Assembly (NCBI GenBank): GCA_903884505.1
Contig: CAISET010000022.1
Coordinates: forward strand, 1-58,545
Reading direction: 5' to 3'
From: an uncultured Microcaldota archaeon
GTDB taxonomy: Archaea; Micrarchaeota; Micrarchaeia; Burarchaeales; Fermentimicrarchaeaceae
DNA length: 58,545 bases
In this document: positions 34,557 to 42,463 of the stretch, in pieces
How positions within the stretch are numbered: position 1 is the stretch's first letter
Layout of the letters: each line of letters opens with the position of its first letter
The notes under the pieces: generated by a model
Databases searched by the model: none
Told to the model about the DNA's origin: nothing
The model's input: only the letters and a program-made list of their open reading frames with translations
Translations under genes and position numbers: made by a program

Positions 34557-35144
34557 ATGGATGAAGTTGAAGCGTTTGCTGAAAAGCTGCGAACAGGCAG
34601 TTATTCGGAGAAGACGGAGGCAGTTGAAAAGCTCGGCGAGCTGAAAGATGCGAGGGCTGCGGGGCCGCTGGTTAAGGCGCTGGGAGATGCGCATTCGGCG
34701 GTCCGGGAGAAGGCGGCGGGTGCTCTGGCGGATATGGGCAAGCCTGCCGTTGAGCCGCTGATTGGGGCGCTGGGATGTGAATATTGGGATGTCCGTTACT
34801 GGGCGGCTTGGGCGCTGGGAGAGATAGGTGATGTGGAGGCTGTCGGGCCGCTGATTGGGGCGCTTGGGGATGGGGATAGGTTTGTCCGGGAGAAGGCGGC
34901 AGAGGGGCTGGTGAAGATGGGCGAACCCGCCGCAGGGAAGCTCGTCGAAGCGGCAAACGAGCCGGAGAAGAGGCACCTGAGGTGGGAGATTTCCGGGATT
35001 TTGAGGAAGATTGACGAGGAAGCGAAGAGGAAACCGCATGACTTCGGGATTCGGAATGTGACTGTGATTGCTAAGCCGGAGGTTCCGAAGGAATTCAAGA
35101 AACTGGCGCTGAAGGATGCGCAAAAAGGGAGGGTTACGGGCTGA
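34557..35144 (+). CDS. HEAT-repeat protein 14
   Basis: 195 aa, about five repeats, head MDEVEAFAEKLRTGS, where the usual EELIEKL is changed. Third repeat EYWDVRYWAAWALGEIGD; cap EPAAGKLVEAANEPEKRHLRW. Tail PHDFGIRNVTVIA, PKEFKKLAL, then DAQKGRVTG. The next gene starts 5 nt later. Confidence 0.85.
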   Translation: MDEVEAFAEKLRTGSYSEKTEAVEKLGELKDARAAGPLVKALGDAHSAVREKAAGALADMGKPAVEPLIGALGCEYWDVRYWAAWALGEIGDVEAVGPLIGALGDGDRFVREKAAEGLVKMGEPAAGKLVEAANEPEKRHLRWEISGILRKIDEEAKRKPHDFGIRNVTVIAKPEVPKEFKKLALKDAQKGRVTG

Positions 35145-35149
35145 TAGGT

Positions 35150-35938
35150 ATGTTCGGTATGTTCGACGGAATCAAGGTATGGTGGCATGTGCGAAAGCTG
35201 CAGAACGGCAGCGATGAGGAGCGGAGGAAGGCCGCGATGAAGCTGGGAGAACTTAAAGACGCACGGGCAGTGGAGCCGCTGATTGAAGCGCTGAAGGATG
35301 AGACTGCGGGTGTTCGTGCCAGTGCGGCATGGGCACTGGGAGATATCGTCAACCTCGGGAAAATAATCCGGAAGGGCGAGTTCCCTGCCCGCGGCACTGT
35401 TGTCGGGGCAGTGATGGATGAGCTTTCATCGAAAGAATTTGATGACGCGAAGGCAGTGGAGTCGCTGATTGGGATGCTTGGGGATGGGGATCGGTTTGTC
35501 CGGGAGCATGCAACGATGGCGCTGGGGAAGATAGGTGATGTGAAGGCATTGGAGCCGCTCATTAAGGCGCTGGAAGATGCGGATGTTCGGGGATTCGCGG
35601 CATGGGCGCTGGGGGCGATGAGGGATGAGAGGGCGGTGGGACCGCTGATAAGTATGCTCGGGAATAAAGATGAAGTAGTTCGGGGGTTTGCGGCTGGGGC
35701 GCTTGAAAAAATAGGCGAGCCTGCCGTGAAGCATCTTGTCGAAGCGGCGAGGGACCCGGATAAAAAACCTCTGAGGGGGGCGATTTCAAGAATTTTGAAG
35801 AGGATGGACGAGAATGAGCAGACGAAGAGGCATGACTTCGGCTGCAGGGAAACGGAGATTCTGAAGCCCCCGGAAATCCCGAGGGAATTCCAGAGACTGA
35901 TGGCAGACGGGACTCAGAAGGTGAAGTTGAAGGCGTGA
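35150..35938 (+). CDS. HEAT-repeat protein 15, WWHVR head and insertion
   Basis: 262 aa, about six repeats. The head GIKVWWHVRKLQNGS matches HEAT protein 3; an ATG at 35159 (MFDGIKVWW) is an equally likely start. Between the first and second full repeats lies an insertion of roughly 35 residues (IVNLGKIIRKGEFPARGTVV, then GAVMDELSSKEF) not found in the others. Tail HDFGCRETEILK, PREFQRLMADGTQKVKLK. Confidence 0.85.
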   Translation: MFGMFDGIKVWWHVRKLQNGSDEERRKAAMKLGELKDARAVEPLIEALKDETAGVRASAAWALGDIVNLGKIIRKGEFPARGTVVGAVMDELSSKEFDDAKAVESLIGMLGDGDRFVREHATMALGKIGDVKALEPLIKALEDADVRGFAAWALGAMRDERAVGPLISMLGNKDEVVRGFAAGALEKIGEPAVKHLVEAARDPDKKPLRGAISRILKRMDENEQTKRHDFGCRETEILKPPEIPREFQRLMADGTQKVKLKA

Positions 35939-35943
35939 TGGTT

Positions 35944-36825
35944 ATGGACGAGGTTGAGGAGCTCATAGAGAAGCTGCAGAAAGGCAGCGCTGAGGAACGT
36001 GCTGAGGCGGCTAGGAGGCTTGGAAGGATGAAGGACGAACGGGCCGTGGAGCCGCTGATAGGGAAGCTTGGGAATTTGGAGGTATTGGAACACCTTGTAT
36101 TTGGCCAGAAGTATATAGTGGAGGCGCTGGTGGAGATTGGCAAGCCCGCAGTGGAGCCGCTGATTAAGGCGCTTGGAAATGAGGATGCGGACGTTCGCAG
36201 TGCTGCGGCGCGGACGCTGGAAAAGATAGGGGATGCGAAGGCTGTCGGGCCGCTGATTGGGTTGCTTAGAGATAGGAATGCCGATGTTAGATGGAATGCA
36301 GCGAGTGCGCTGGGTGAAATAAAAGATGTGAATGCCGTCGGGCCGCTGATTGGGGCGCTTGGGGATAAGGATATGGGCGTTCAGGGGAGAGCGGTGGGAG
36401 CGCTGGGAAAGATAAAGGATGCGAGGGCCGTTGAGCCGCTAATCGAAGTGCTGGGAAAAACGGATAAATCCAACCGCGCCACTGCGGCATGGGCGCTGGG
36501 AGAGATAAAAGATGTGAGTGCAGTTGAGCCGTTGATTGTTGCGCTCGAGGATGATGATAAGCTGGTCCGGGAGTTTGCGGCGCGTGCGTTGGGAGAGATA
36601 GGCAAGCCTGCTGTGGAGCCGCTTGTTGAGTTGGCGAGGGACCCGGAGAAGAAGCACCTGAGGCGGGAGATTTCCGGGATTTTGAGGAAGATTGACGGGG
36701 AGATGAGGAAGAAGCCGCATGATTTCGGGTGCAGGGAACGGAAGGTTATGGAGGCGCCACCGATTCCGAGGGAGTTCGAGAGATTGGTGTTGAGGGATGT
36801 GCCGAAAGCAAGGGTTACAGGTTGA
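35944..36825 (+). CDS. HEAT-repeat protein 16
   Basis: 293 aa, about eight repeats, head MDEVEELIEKLQKGS, the consensus form. The first repeat has a divergent block (GNLEVLEHLVFGQKYIVEAL). Connectors of the type IKDVNAVGPL and IKDARAVEPL prevail in the second half. The cap is EPLVELARDPEKKHLRR and the tail HDFGCRERKVME, PREFERLVL, VTG. Confidence 0.86.
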   Translation: MDEVEELIEKLQKGSAEERAEAARRLGRMKDERAVEPLIGKLGNLEVLEHLVFGQKYIVEALVEIGKPAVEPLIKALGNEDADVRSAAARTLEKIGDAKAVGPLIGLLRDRNADVRWNAASALGEIKDVNAVGPLIGALGDKDMGVQGRAVGALGKIKDARAVEPLIEVLGKTDKSNRATAAWALGEIKDVSAVEPLIVALEDDDKLVREFAARALGEIGKPAVEPLVELARDPEKKHLRREISGILRKIDGEMRKKPHDFGCRERKVMEAPPIPREFERLVLRDVPKARVTG

Positions 36826-36830
36826 GGGAT

Positions 36831-37511
36831 ATGGACGAGGTTGAGGAGCTCATAGAGAAACTGCGGAAGGGCGATAACATAGAGCGGAAGCTGGCTGCGG
36901 AGAAGCTTGGGAAGCTTAAGGATGAGAGGGCGGTGAAGCCGTTGATTATGGCGCTGGGAGATACGGACTGGGAAGTTCGTTGGAATGCGGCATGGGCGCT
37001 GGGAAAGATGGGTGATGCGAAGGCCGTGGAGCCGCTGATTGAGGCACTTGGGGATGCGAACTCGACCGTGCGCCACTGGGCGGCGCAGGCATTGGGGGTG
37101 CTGAAGGATGAGAGGGCGGTTGAACCGCTGATTAATATGCTTGGGGATAGAGATGGGCTTGTCCGGGAGTATGCTGTGAGGGTGCTAGGGAGGATAGGCG
37201 AGCCTTCTGTGGGGCCGCTCATAAAGGCACTGGAAGATTCGGACTGGGAAGTTCGAACGCATGCGATGGACGCGCTGGGAATAATTGGCGAGCCTGCGGT
37301 GGGGCAGCTCATAGCTGCGGCGAACGACCCGGAGAAAAGACATCTGCGGCGTGCAATCTCCGCAATCCTGGTGGATATCAACGAGAAAGCGAAGAATAAG
37401 CCGCACGATTTTGGCTGCAGGGAGACGGAGATTCTTCCTATGAAGAAGGTTCCGAAGGAGTTCAAGAGATTGGTGCTGGCGGATGTGCCGAAAACGAGGG
37501 TGAAGGCATGA
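36831..37511 (+). CDS. HEAT-repeat protein 17
   Basis: 226 aa, about six repeats, head MDEVEELIEKLRKGD. The junction is TGAGGGATATGGAC, so the start must be this ATG; the frame upstream is the end of the previous gene. Tail HDFGCRETEILP, PKEFKRLVL, RVKA; 70 nt of it equal HEAT protein 12. The stop overlaps the next start as ATGA. Confidence 0.86.
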   Translation: MDEVEELIEKLRKGDNIERKLAAEKLGKLKDERAVKPLIMALGDTDWEVRWNAAWALGKMGDAKAVEPLIEALGDANSTVRHWAAQALGVLKDERAVEPLINMLGDRDGLVREYAVRVLGRIGEPSVGPLIKALEDSDWEVRTHAMDALGIIGEPAVGQLIAAANDPEKRHLRRAISAILVDINEKAKNKPHDFGCRETEILPMKKVPKEFKRLVLADVPKTRVKA

Positions 37512-38116
37512 GCGGCGAGGTTGAAGGACTCATAGATAAGCTCCAAAGGTGCTACCCGGCTGAAGAGCGGAGGCAGGCTGCGAAGAAGCTGGGAGAGTTG
37601 AAGGATGAGAGGGCTGCGGTGCCGCTGATAAGTGTGCTTGGGGACGGGGATTTGGAAGTCCGGGTGTATGCGGCGCGGGCGCTGGTGGAGATAGGCCGTG
37701 CTGGAGCGATTGAGCCGCTGATAACGGGACTTGGGGATGGGAATGCGGAAGTCCGAACTAATGTGGCGTGGGCGCTGGAGAATACTGGTGATGCGAGGGC
37801 CGTGGGGCCGTTGATTGGGATGCTGGGGGACAGAAGTGTGAGTGTTCGGATTAATGTGGCATGGGCGCTGGAAAGGATTGGCGAGTCCGCCGTGAAGCAT
37901 CTTGTCGAAGCGGCAAATGACCCGAAGAAGAAGCACCTGAGGCGGGAGATTTCCGGGATTTTGAAGAGGATTGATGAGAAGGCGCGGAAAATGGAGCATG
38001 ATTTCGGGATTCGGAACACGGAGAAGCTGGTGCCGCCGAAGATTCCCGAGGAATTCCGGAGACTGATGCTCGGGGATGCGCCCGGGGAGCGGAAAAAGGT
38101 TAAAACTGCTGCGTGA
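37508..38116 (+). CDS. HEAT-repeat protein 18
   Basis: 202 aa, about five repeats, head MSGEVEGLIDKLQRCY. One connector has an extra pair (IGRAGAIEPLITGL). The tail is the most altered: MEHDFGIRNTEKLV, PEEFRRLML, then GDAPGERKKVKTAA in place of KDVPKAKV. It is the last HEAT gene; 12 nt separate it from the winged-helix-like gene. Confidence 0.85.
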   Translation: MSGEVEGLIDKLQRCYPAEERRQAAKKLGELKDERAAVPLISVLGDGDLEVRVYAARALVEIGRAGAIEPLITGLGDGNAEVRTNVAWALENTGDARAVGPLIGMLGDRSVSVRINVAWALERIGESAVKHLVEAANDPKKKHLRREISGILKRIDEKARKMEHDFGIRNTEKLVPPKIPEEFRRLMLGDAPGERKKVKTAA

Positions 38117-38128
38117 GAAGGTGAGGAT

Positions 38129-38434
38129 ATGGCAACGCTAAAACCGAGGGACGGGGTGCATCTGGTGCGGGACCTGATAAGGGCGCCGGATTTTGCGATA
38201 GCGAAGCTGCTTTCTGACGGAAAGCCGAGGACGCCGATGGAAGTATACCGCGGGATGGGGGAATTCTCGACTGCGACCGCGGTTGCCGCGTTCGCGAGAA
38301 TAAGGAAGAGGGGGATTGCGAAGCCGGTGCTGGCGGGGGAGAGGGTTGCGTGGAAGCTCGAGGAGGAGGCTGCAGCAGTCGTGAGGGAGCTTGTGGAGCA
38401 TCAGAGGACGCTGGAACGGATTTCGAAGAAGTGA
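38129..38434 (+). CDS. Small winged-helix-like protein, paralogue of 21368-21673
   Basis: 101 aa. Same layout as the gene before the operon: TLKPRDGVHLVRDLIRAPDF, GKPRTPMEVYRGMGEFSTATAVAAFARI, a wing with GERVAWKLEE and the end HQRTLERISKK. SD AAGGTGAGG lies 4 nt before the ATG. It is the last gene of the operon and mirrors the first-side paralogue in inverted orientation, so the two bracket 21.7-38.1 kb. Confidence 0.7.
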   Translation: MATLKPRDGVHLVRDLIRAPDFAIAKLLSDGKPRTPMEVYRGMGEFSTATAVAAFARIRKRGIAKPVLAGERVAWKLEEEAAAVVRELVEHQRTLERISKK

Positions 38435-38444
38435 TGAATCAATC

Positions 38445-38452
38445 TTTATATT
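38445..38452 (+). promoter_or_regulatory. TATA box of purM
   Basis: TTTATATT lies 21-28 nt before the ATG at 38473, so the purMLQ mRNA is probably leaderless. Confidence 0.6.
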
Positions 38453-38472
38453 AGTTCTTTCCAAAACAACTC

Positions 38473-39480
38473 ATGGGCCGTCTTACTTATGCGTCTTCTG
38501 GGGTAGACAGGGAGGGAAGGGCGAAGGCAAAGCAGAGGCTGACCCCGCTCCTGGAGACCCGGAGGTTCAGCAGGCGGGGGCAGATTCTGATTACTCCGTA
38601 TAATGACCTCTACTCCATCGGAGGGGGAAAGTACCAGGTTAAGACCTGCGACGGCGTTGGGACGAAGGTGCTCCTTGCAGAGGCCGCGAACAAGCACGAT
38701 ACGATTGGGATTGACGCGGTTGCGATGGTTGTGAATGACGCCCTCCGGTGCGGGGCGAGGCCGATTGCGCTAACCGATGTGATTGATGTCAAGAAATCTA
38801 CGCCCGAGCTGCTTTCTGCGCTCGCTGAGGGGCTGGCGAAGGGGGCGGAGGAGTCGGAATGCCCGTTCGTCGGGGGGGAGACAGCGGACGTGCCCGAGCT
38901 GATGAGCGCCGCGTACCATATCAATTGCGACTGCGTGGGAGAGGTGGATAAGGACGCGATTATAGACGGGAGCAAGATAAAACCCGGGGATGCGGTCATT
39001 GGGCTCAGGTCTTCCGGACTGCACAGCAACGGGATTTCGCTTGCAAGGAAGGCCCTCTTCAGGAGATGGGGCGGGAGACATGATGAGAGGAAGGAGCGGG
39101 AGCTTCTCCTTGAGGCGCTCACGCCTACGAAAATATACGTGAGGCAGTTCTTCAGGCTCATGGAGAAGATAGAGCTGCTCGGGGCGGTGCACATTACGGG
39201 CGACGCCTATTTGAAGTTCAGGAAGATTTCGAAATACGGGTTCCATTTCAACAACTTCAAGCCGCACCCGATTTTCGGAAAGATTATGGAAGCGGGGAAT
39301 GTGGAGCTGCCCGAGATGTTCAAGACCTTCAATATGGGCTGGGGGTTCGCGGTTATTGTGCGGAACGAGAACGTCGATGCCGCGCTTCAGGCCCTTGGGG
39401 AGGATGCCGAGAGGATTGGCGACGTGGTTGAGTCGGGAATCACGATTGAGTGCGGCGGAAGCAAGTTTGCGATTGCATAG
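38473..39480 (+). CDS. purM: Phosphoribosylformylglycinamidine cyclo-ligase (AIR synthetase)
   Basis: 335 aa. Converts FGAM to AIR with ATP in purine synthesis. Signatures: YASSGVDREGRAKAK, KTCDGVGTKVLLA, VVNDALRCGARPIALTDVID, FVGGETADVPEL and GLRSSGLHSNGISLARK. It shares ancestry with the PurL catalytic domains encoded next. First gene of a purMLQ operon; the steps catalysed by PurL/PurQ and PurM are consecutive. Confidence 0.95.
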   Translation: MGRLTYASSGVDREGRAKAKQRLTPLLETRRFSRRGQILITPYNDLYSIGGGKYQVKTCDGVGTKVLLAEAANKHDTIGIDAVAMVVNDALRCGARPIALTDVIDVKKSTPELLSALAEGLAKGAEESECPFVGGETADVPELMSAAYHINCDCVGEVDKDAIIDGSKIKPGDAVIGLRSSGLHSNGISLARKALFRRWGGRHDERKERELLLEALTPTKIYVRQFFRLMEKIELLGAVHITGDAYLKFRKISKYGFHFNNFKPHPIFGKIMEAGNVELPEMFKTFNMGWGFAVIVRNENVDAALQALGEDAERIGDVVESGITIECGGSKFAIA

Positions 39481-39495
39481 TTCTTGGTGAGCTTG

Positions 39496-42459
39496 TTGGT
39501 CAGGAGGATTGAGGTCGGATTCAAGAGCGGCACAGTGGACGCCTTGGGAGAGTCCACGAAAAGGAGAATCAATGAGGACTTGAAGATTGAGGTGGAATCC
39601 GTAAAGACGATTGATGCCTTTGCGATTGATGCCGATTTTGATGATGCCGTGATGGAGAGGCTCGGAAAGGAGCTTTTCGCGGACCCGGTGATACAGGAGT
39701 TCGAATTCAGGAAGCCGCTCGCCTCTGGCTTTGACTGGATTGTTGAAGTAGGGTTCAAGCCCGGCGTGAAGGACAATGTGGGCGACACGGCGAAGGAGGC
39801 GGTTGAGGATATCCTGAGGATGGAGCTTCGGGGGAAGGTCTATACCTCGAAGCAGTACCTTCTGAAGGGGAAGATTTCGCGCGAGGAGGTTGAGAGGATT
39901 GCCGCGAAGCTCCTTGCGAATGAGCTGATTGAGAGATGGCAGATTGCGGATTCGAACTCCTGGGACCCGCAGCACGGGTTCATGGGCTATGTGCCTCGCG
40001 TGAAATTGGAGCATGAGCCGAAAGTCGCTGAGATTCCGCTGAATGTCCGGAATAGCACGCTAATGAAACTCAGCAAGGATAGGCTGCTGGCGCTTGAGCT
40101 GAAGGAGATGAAGGCCATCCAGAAGTATTACAGGCGGAAGGAGGTGGCTGCTGAGAGGGCGGCGCTTGGGCTTCCGCCAAATCCCACGGATGTGGAGCTT
40201 GAATGCCTGGCGCAGACCTGGAGCGAGCACTGCAAGCACAAGATTTTCAATGCAAAAATCAGGTATGATGACGGGAAGGGAAAGGTGAAGAGAATCAATT
40301 CCCTATTCAAGAGTTATGTGAGAAAATCCACGGAAAGGATTGCGAAGAAGGCGAACTGGCTCGTTTCCGTTTTCAAAGACAATGCGGGCGTGATAAAGTT
40401 CAACGATGAGTGGAACCTGGTGATGAAGGTTGAGACCCACAACACGCCTTCCGCGCTCGACCCGTATGGCGGTGCGCTAACCGGGATTGTCGGAGTGAAC
40501 AGGGACCCGATGGGGACCGGGAGGGGTTCGCTGCCGGTCTTCAACACGGATGTCTTCTGTTTTGCGTCGCCGTTTTATGACAAGGAGCTGCCGCCGAGGC
40601 TGCACCACCCGAAGAGGATTTTCGAAGGGGTGAGAAGGGGGGTTGAGCACGGCGGCAACAAGATTGGGATTCCTGTAATCAACGGCTCCATCGTATTTGA
40701 TGACCGCTACCTTGGGAAGCCGCTCGTATATTGCGGGACTGGCGGGATGATGCCTGCGAAGATTGATTCCGAGGACTGCTCGGTGAAGAAGGTGGATGCG
40801 GGCGACCTGGTCTTGATGGTGGGCGGAAGGATTGGGAGGGACGGAATCCATGGGGCGACATTCTCCTCTGAAGAATTGCACGAAAGCTCACCCGTGAGCG
40901 CGGTGCAATTAGGCGACCCGATCACGCAGAAGAAGATGCAGGATTTTCTGATGGAGGCAAGGGATTTGATGCTCATAAAGGCGATTACGGATAATGGAGC
41001 GGGCGGCCTCTCCTCATCAATCGGCGAATTGGCGCAGATGAGTGGTGGGTGCGAAATCTACCTGGACAAGGCGCCGCTAAAATATCCCGGGCTGGACCCC
41101 TGGGAGATTCTGGTTTCGGAATCGCAGGAGAGGATGACTGTCGGGGTTGAGCCCGCGAAGCTCGATGCCTTCCTTGAGCTTGCGAATAGGAGGAGCGTCG
41201 AGGCGGCTGTTGTCGGGAAATTCACGGATTCGGGGAAGTTCCTTGTGAAGTTCGGTGAGAAGGCCGTCGCATCGCTCGAGATGAAGTTTTTGCATGACGG
41301 GGTTCCGCAGATGAAGCTTGAGGCGAAGTGGGAGGAGAAGAAGTTTGATGAGCCGCAGTTTGCGGATGAGCCGGACCAGACTGCCAATCTGCTTTCCCTG
41401 CTTGGAAGGCTGAACGTCTGCTCCAAGGAGTATGTGGTGCGGCAGTATGACCATGAGGTGCGCGGAGGCTCGGTTGTGAAGCCGCTCATGGGCGCTGAGA
41501 ACGACGGGCCGAGCGATGCCGCAGTCATGATGCCGCGCCTTGGCTCATTCGAAGGAGTGGTTGTTTCGAACGGGATTATTCCCAGGTATGGGGATATTGA
41601 CGCTTACTGGATGACTGCATGCGCGATGGATGAGGCGCTGAGGAATTATGTGGCTACGGGCGGTTCCCTGGAGAAGGTCGCGTGCCTGGATAACTTCTGC
41701 TGGCCCGACCCGGTGAAATCCGAGAAGGCGCCTGATGGGGAGTACAAGCTGGCGCAGCTTGTGCGTGCGAATCAGGCGCTCTATGATTTTGCAATTGCTT
41801 ACAAGATGCCGCCAATCTCAGGAAAGGATTCGATGAAGAATGATTATGTCATCGGGAATGTGAAAATCTCCATCCCGCCTACGATTCTCATAACCGCGAT
41901 TGGGAAGATTGAGGATGCGCGGAAGGCCGTGACGATTGATGCGAAGAAAGCTGGGGATTTTGTCTATGTTCTTGGGGTTACGAAAGATGAGCTTGGGGGC
42001 TCTGAATTCTATGCGCTGAAAGGCTTTGTGGGGAATGAAGTTCCGAAGGTTGATGCGAAGAGGGCGTATGCGCTCTATTCAAAATTGTCGAAAGCCATCC
42101 TGAAGGGGCTTGTTGCCTCGTGCCATGATTGCTCGGATGGGGGGCTCGGGGTTGCGCTTGCGGAGACCGCTTTTGCTGGAATGCTGGGAATGAATGTGGA
42201 TTTGCGGAGCGTGCCACGCGAAAGGGCGGAGAGGAACGACTTCGTCCTATTCTCCGAGTCGCAGAGCCGCTTCGTTGTGACCGTTTCACCTCAGAATGCT
42301 GCGAACTTCGAGAAGGCGATGAAAGGAGTTTCGTTTGCTAAGGTCGGCGATGTGCGGAATGATGAGCAGTTTGTGGTTGTCGGGCTGAATGGCAGCGAGG
42401 CCGTGAAAAGCGATGTTGCAATTCTGAAAGCCGCCTGGAAGAAGACGTTGAACTGGTGA
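39496..42459 (+). CDS. purL: FGAM synthase PurL with fused PurS-like domains
   Basis: 987 aa from a TTG at 39496, which has GGTGA 5 nt upstream; TTG 39484 and GTG 39487 are alternatives. Residues about 1-75 and 75-150 are two PurS-like ferredoxin folds (RRIEVGFKSGTVDALGEST and IVEVGFKPGVKDNVGDTA). The linker and catalytic region follow, with QTWSEHCKHKIFNAKI and METHNTPS-type VETHNTPSALDPYGG, MGTGRGSLPVF and ITDNGAGGLSSSIGE. Makes FGAM from FGAR, using ammonia from PurQ. Many archaea encode PurS separately; here it is fused and doubled while PurQ stays separate. Confidence 0.93.
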   Translation: MVRRIEVGFKSGTVDALGESTKRRINEDLKIEVESVKTIDAFAIDADFDDAVMERLGKELFADPVIQEFEFRKPLASGFDWIVEVGFKPGVKDNVGDTAKEAVEDILRMELRGKVYTSKQYLLKGKISREEVERIAAKLLANELIERWQIADSNSWDPQHGFMGYVPRVKLEHEPKVAEIPLNVRNSTLMKLSKDRLLALELKEMKAIQKYYRRKEVAAERAALGLPPNPTDVELECLAQTWSEHCKHKIFNAKIRYDDGKGKVKRINSLFKSYVRKSTERIAKKANWLVSVFKDNAGVIKFNDEWNLVMKVETHNTPSALDPYGGALTGIVGVNRDPMGTGRGSLPVFNTDVFCFASPFYDKELPPRLHHPKRIFEGVRRGVEHGGNKIGIPVINGSIVFDDRYLGKPLVYCGTGGMMPAKIDSEDCSVKKVDAGDLVLMVGGRIGRDGIHGATFSSEELHESSPVSAVQLGDPITQKKMQDFLMEARDLMLIKAITDNGAGGLSSSIGELAQMSGGCEIYLDKAPLKYPGLDPWEILVSESQERMTVGVEPAKLDAFLELANRRSVEAAVVGKFTDSGKFLVKFGEKAVASLEMKFLHDGVPQMKLEAKWEEKKFDEPQFADEPDQTANLLSLLGRLNVCSKEYVVRQYDHEVRGGSVVKPLMGAENDGPSDAAVMMPRLGSFEGVVVSNGIIPRYGDIDAYWMTACAMDEALRNYVATGGSLEKVACLDNFCWPDPVKSEKAPDGEYKLAQLVRANQALYDFAIAYKMPPISGKDSMKNDYVIGNVKISIPPTILITAIGKIEDARKAVTIDAKKAGDFVYVLGVTKDELGGSEFYALKGFVGNEVPKVDAKRAYALYSKLSKAILKGLVASCHDCSDGGLGVALAETAFAGMLGMNVDLRSVPRERAERNDFVLFSESQSRFVVTVSPQNAANFEKAMKGVSFAKVGDVRNDEQFVVVGLNGSEAVKSDVAILKAAWKKTLNW

Positions 42460-42463
42460 AGTG

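Larger units (their letters stand above)
33723..37450 (+). repeat. Identical 70-nt tail segment in HEAT proteins 12 and 17
   Basis: 33723-33792 and 37381-37450 are the same over 70 nt, starting ACGAGAAAGCGAAG and ending TATGAAGAAGGT, with divergence on both sides. Confidence 0.85.
21781..38434 (+). other. MoxR-HEAT-VWA operon (21 genes)
   Basis: All genes from the MoxR ATPase to the second winged-helix-like gene run in one direction with junctions that overlap or have gaps of at most about 12 nt. No internal TATA box or terminator stands out. Contents in order: MoxR ATPase, 11 HEAT-repeat genes, NorD-like VWA gene, 7 HEAT-repeat genes, winged-helix-like gene. HEAT repeats have a 29-31 residue period with the core RAVEPLIKALGDAD-xx-VR-xx-AAxALGKIG. 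The HEAT proteins share a C-terminal tail described under findings. Confidence 0.75.

Noticed and set aside
22823-38116. Regular repeat spacing of about 90 nt resembling a CRISPR or satellite array
   Set aside because: The period is that of 29-31 residue HEAT repeats in open frames; copies are degenerate at the third codon base and there are no constant repeats with unique spacers.
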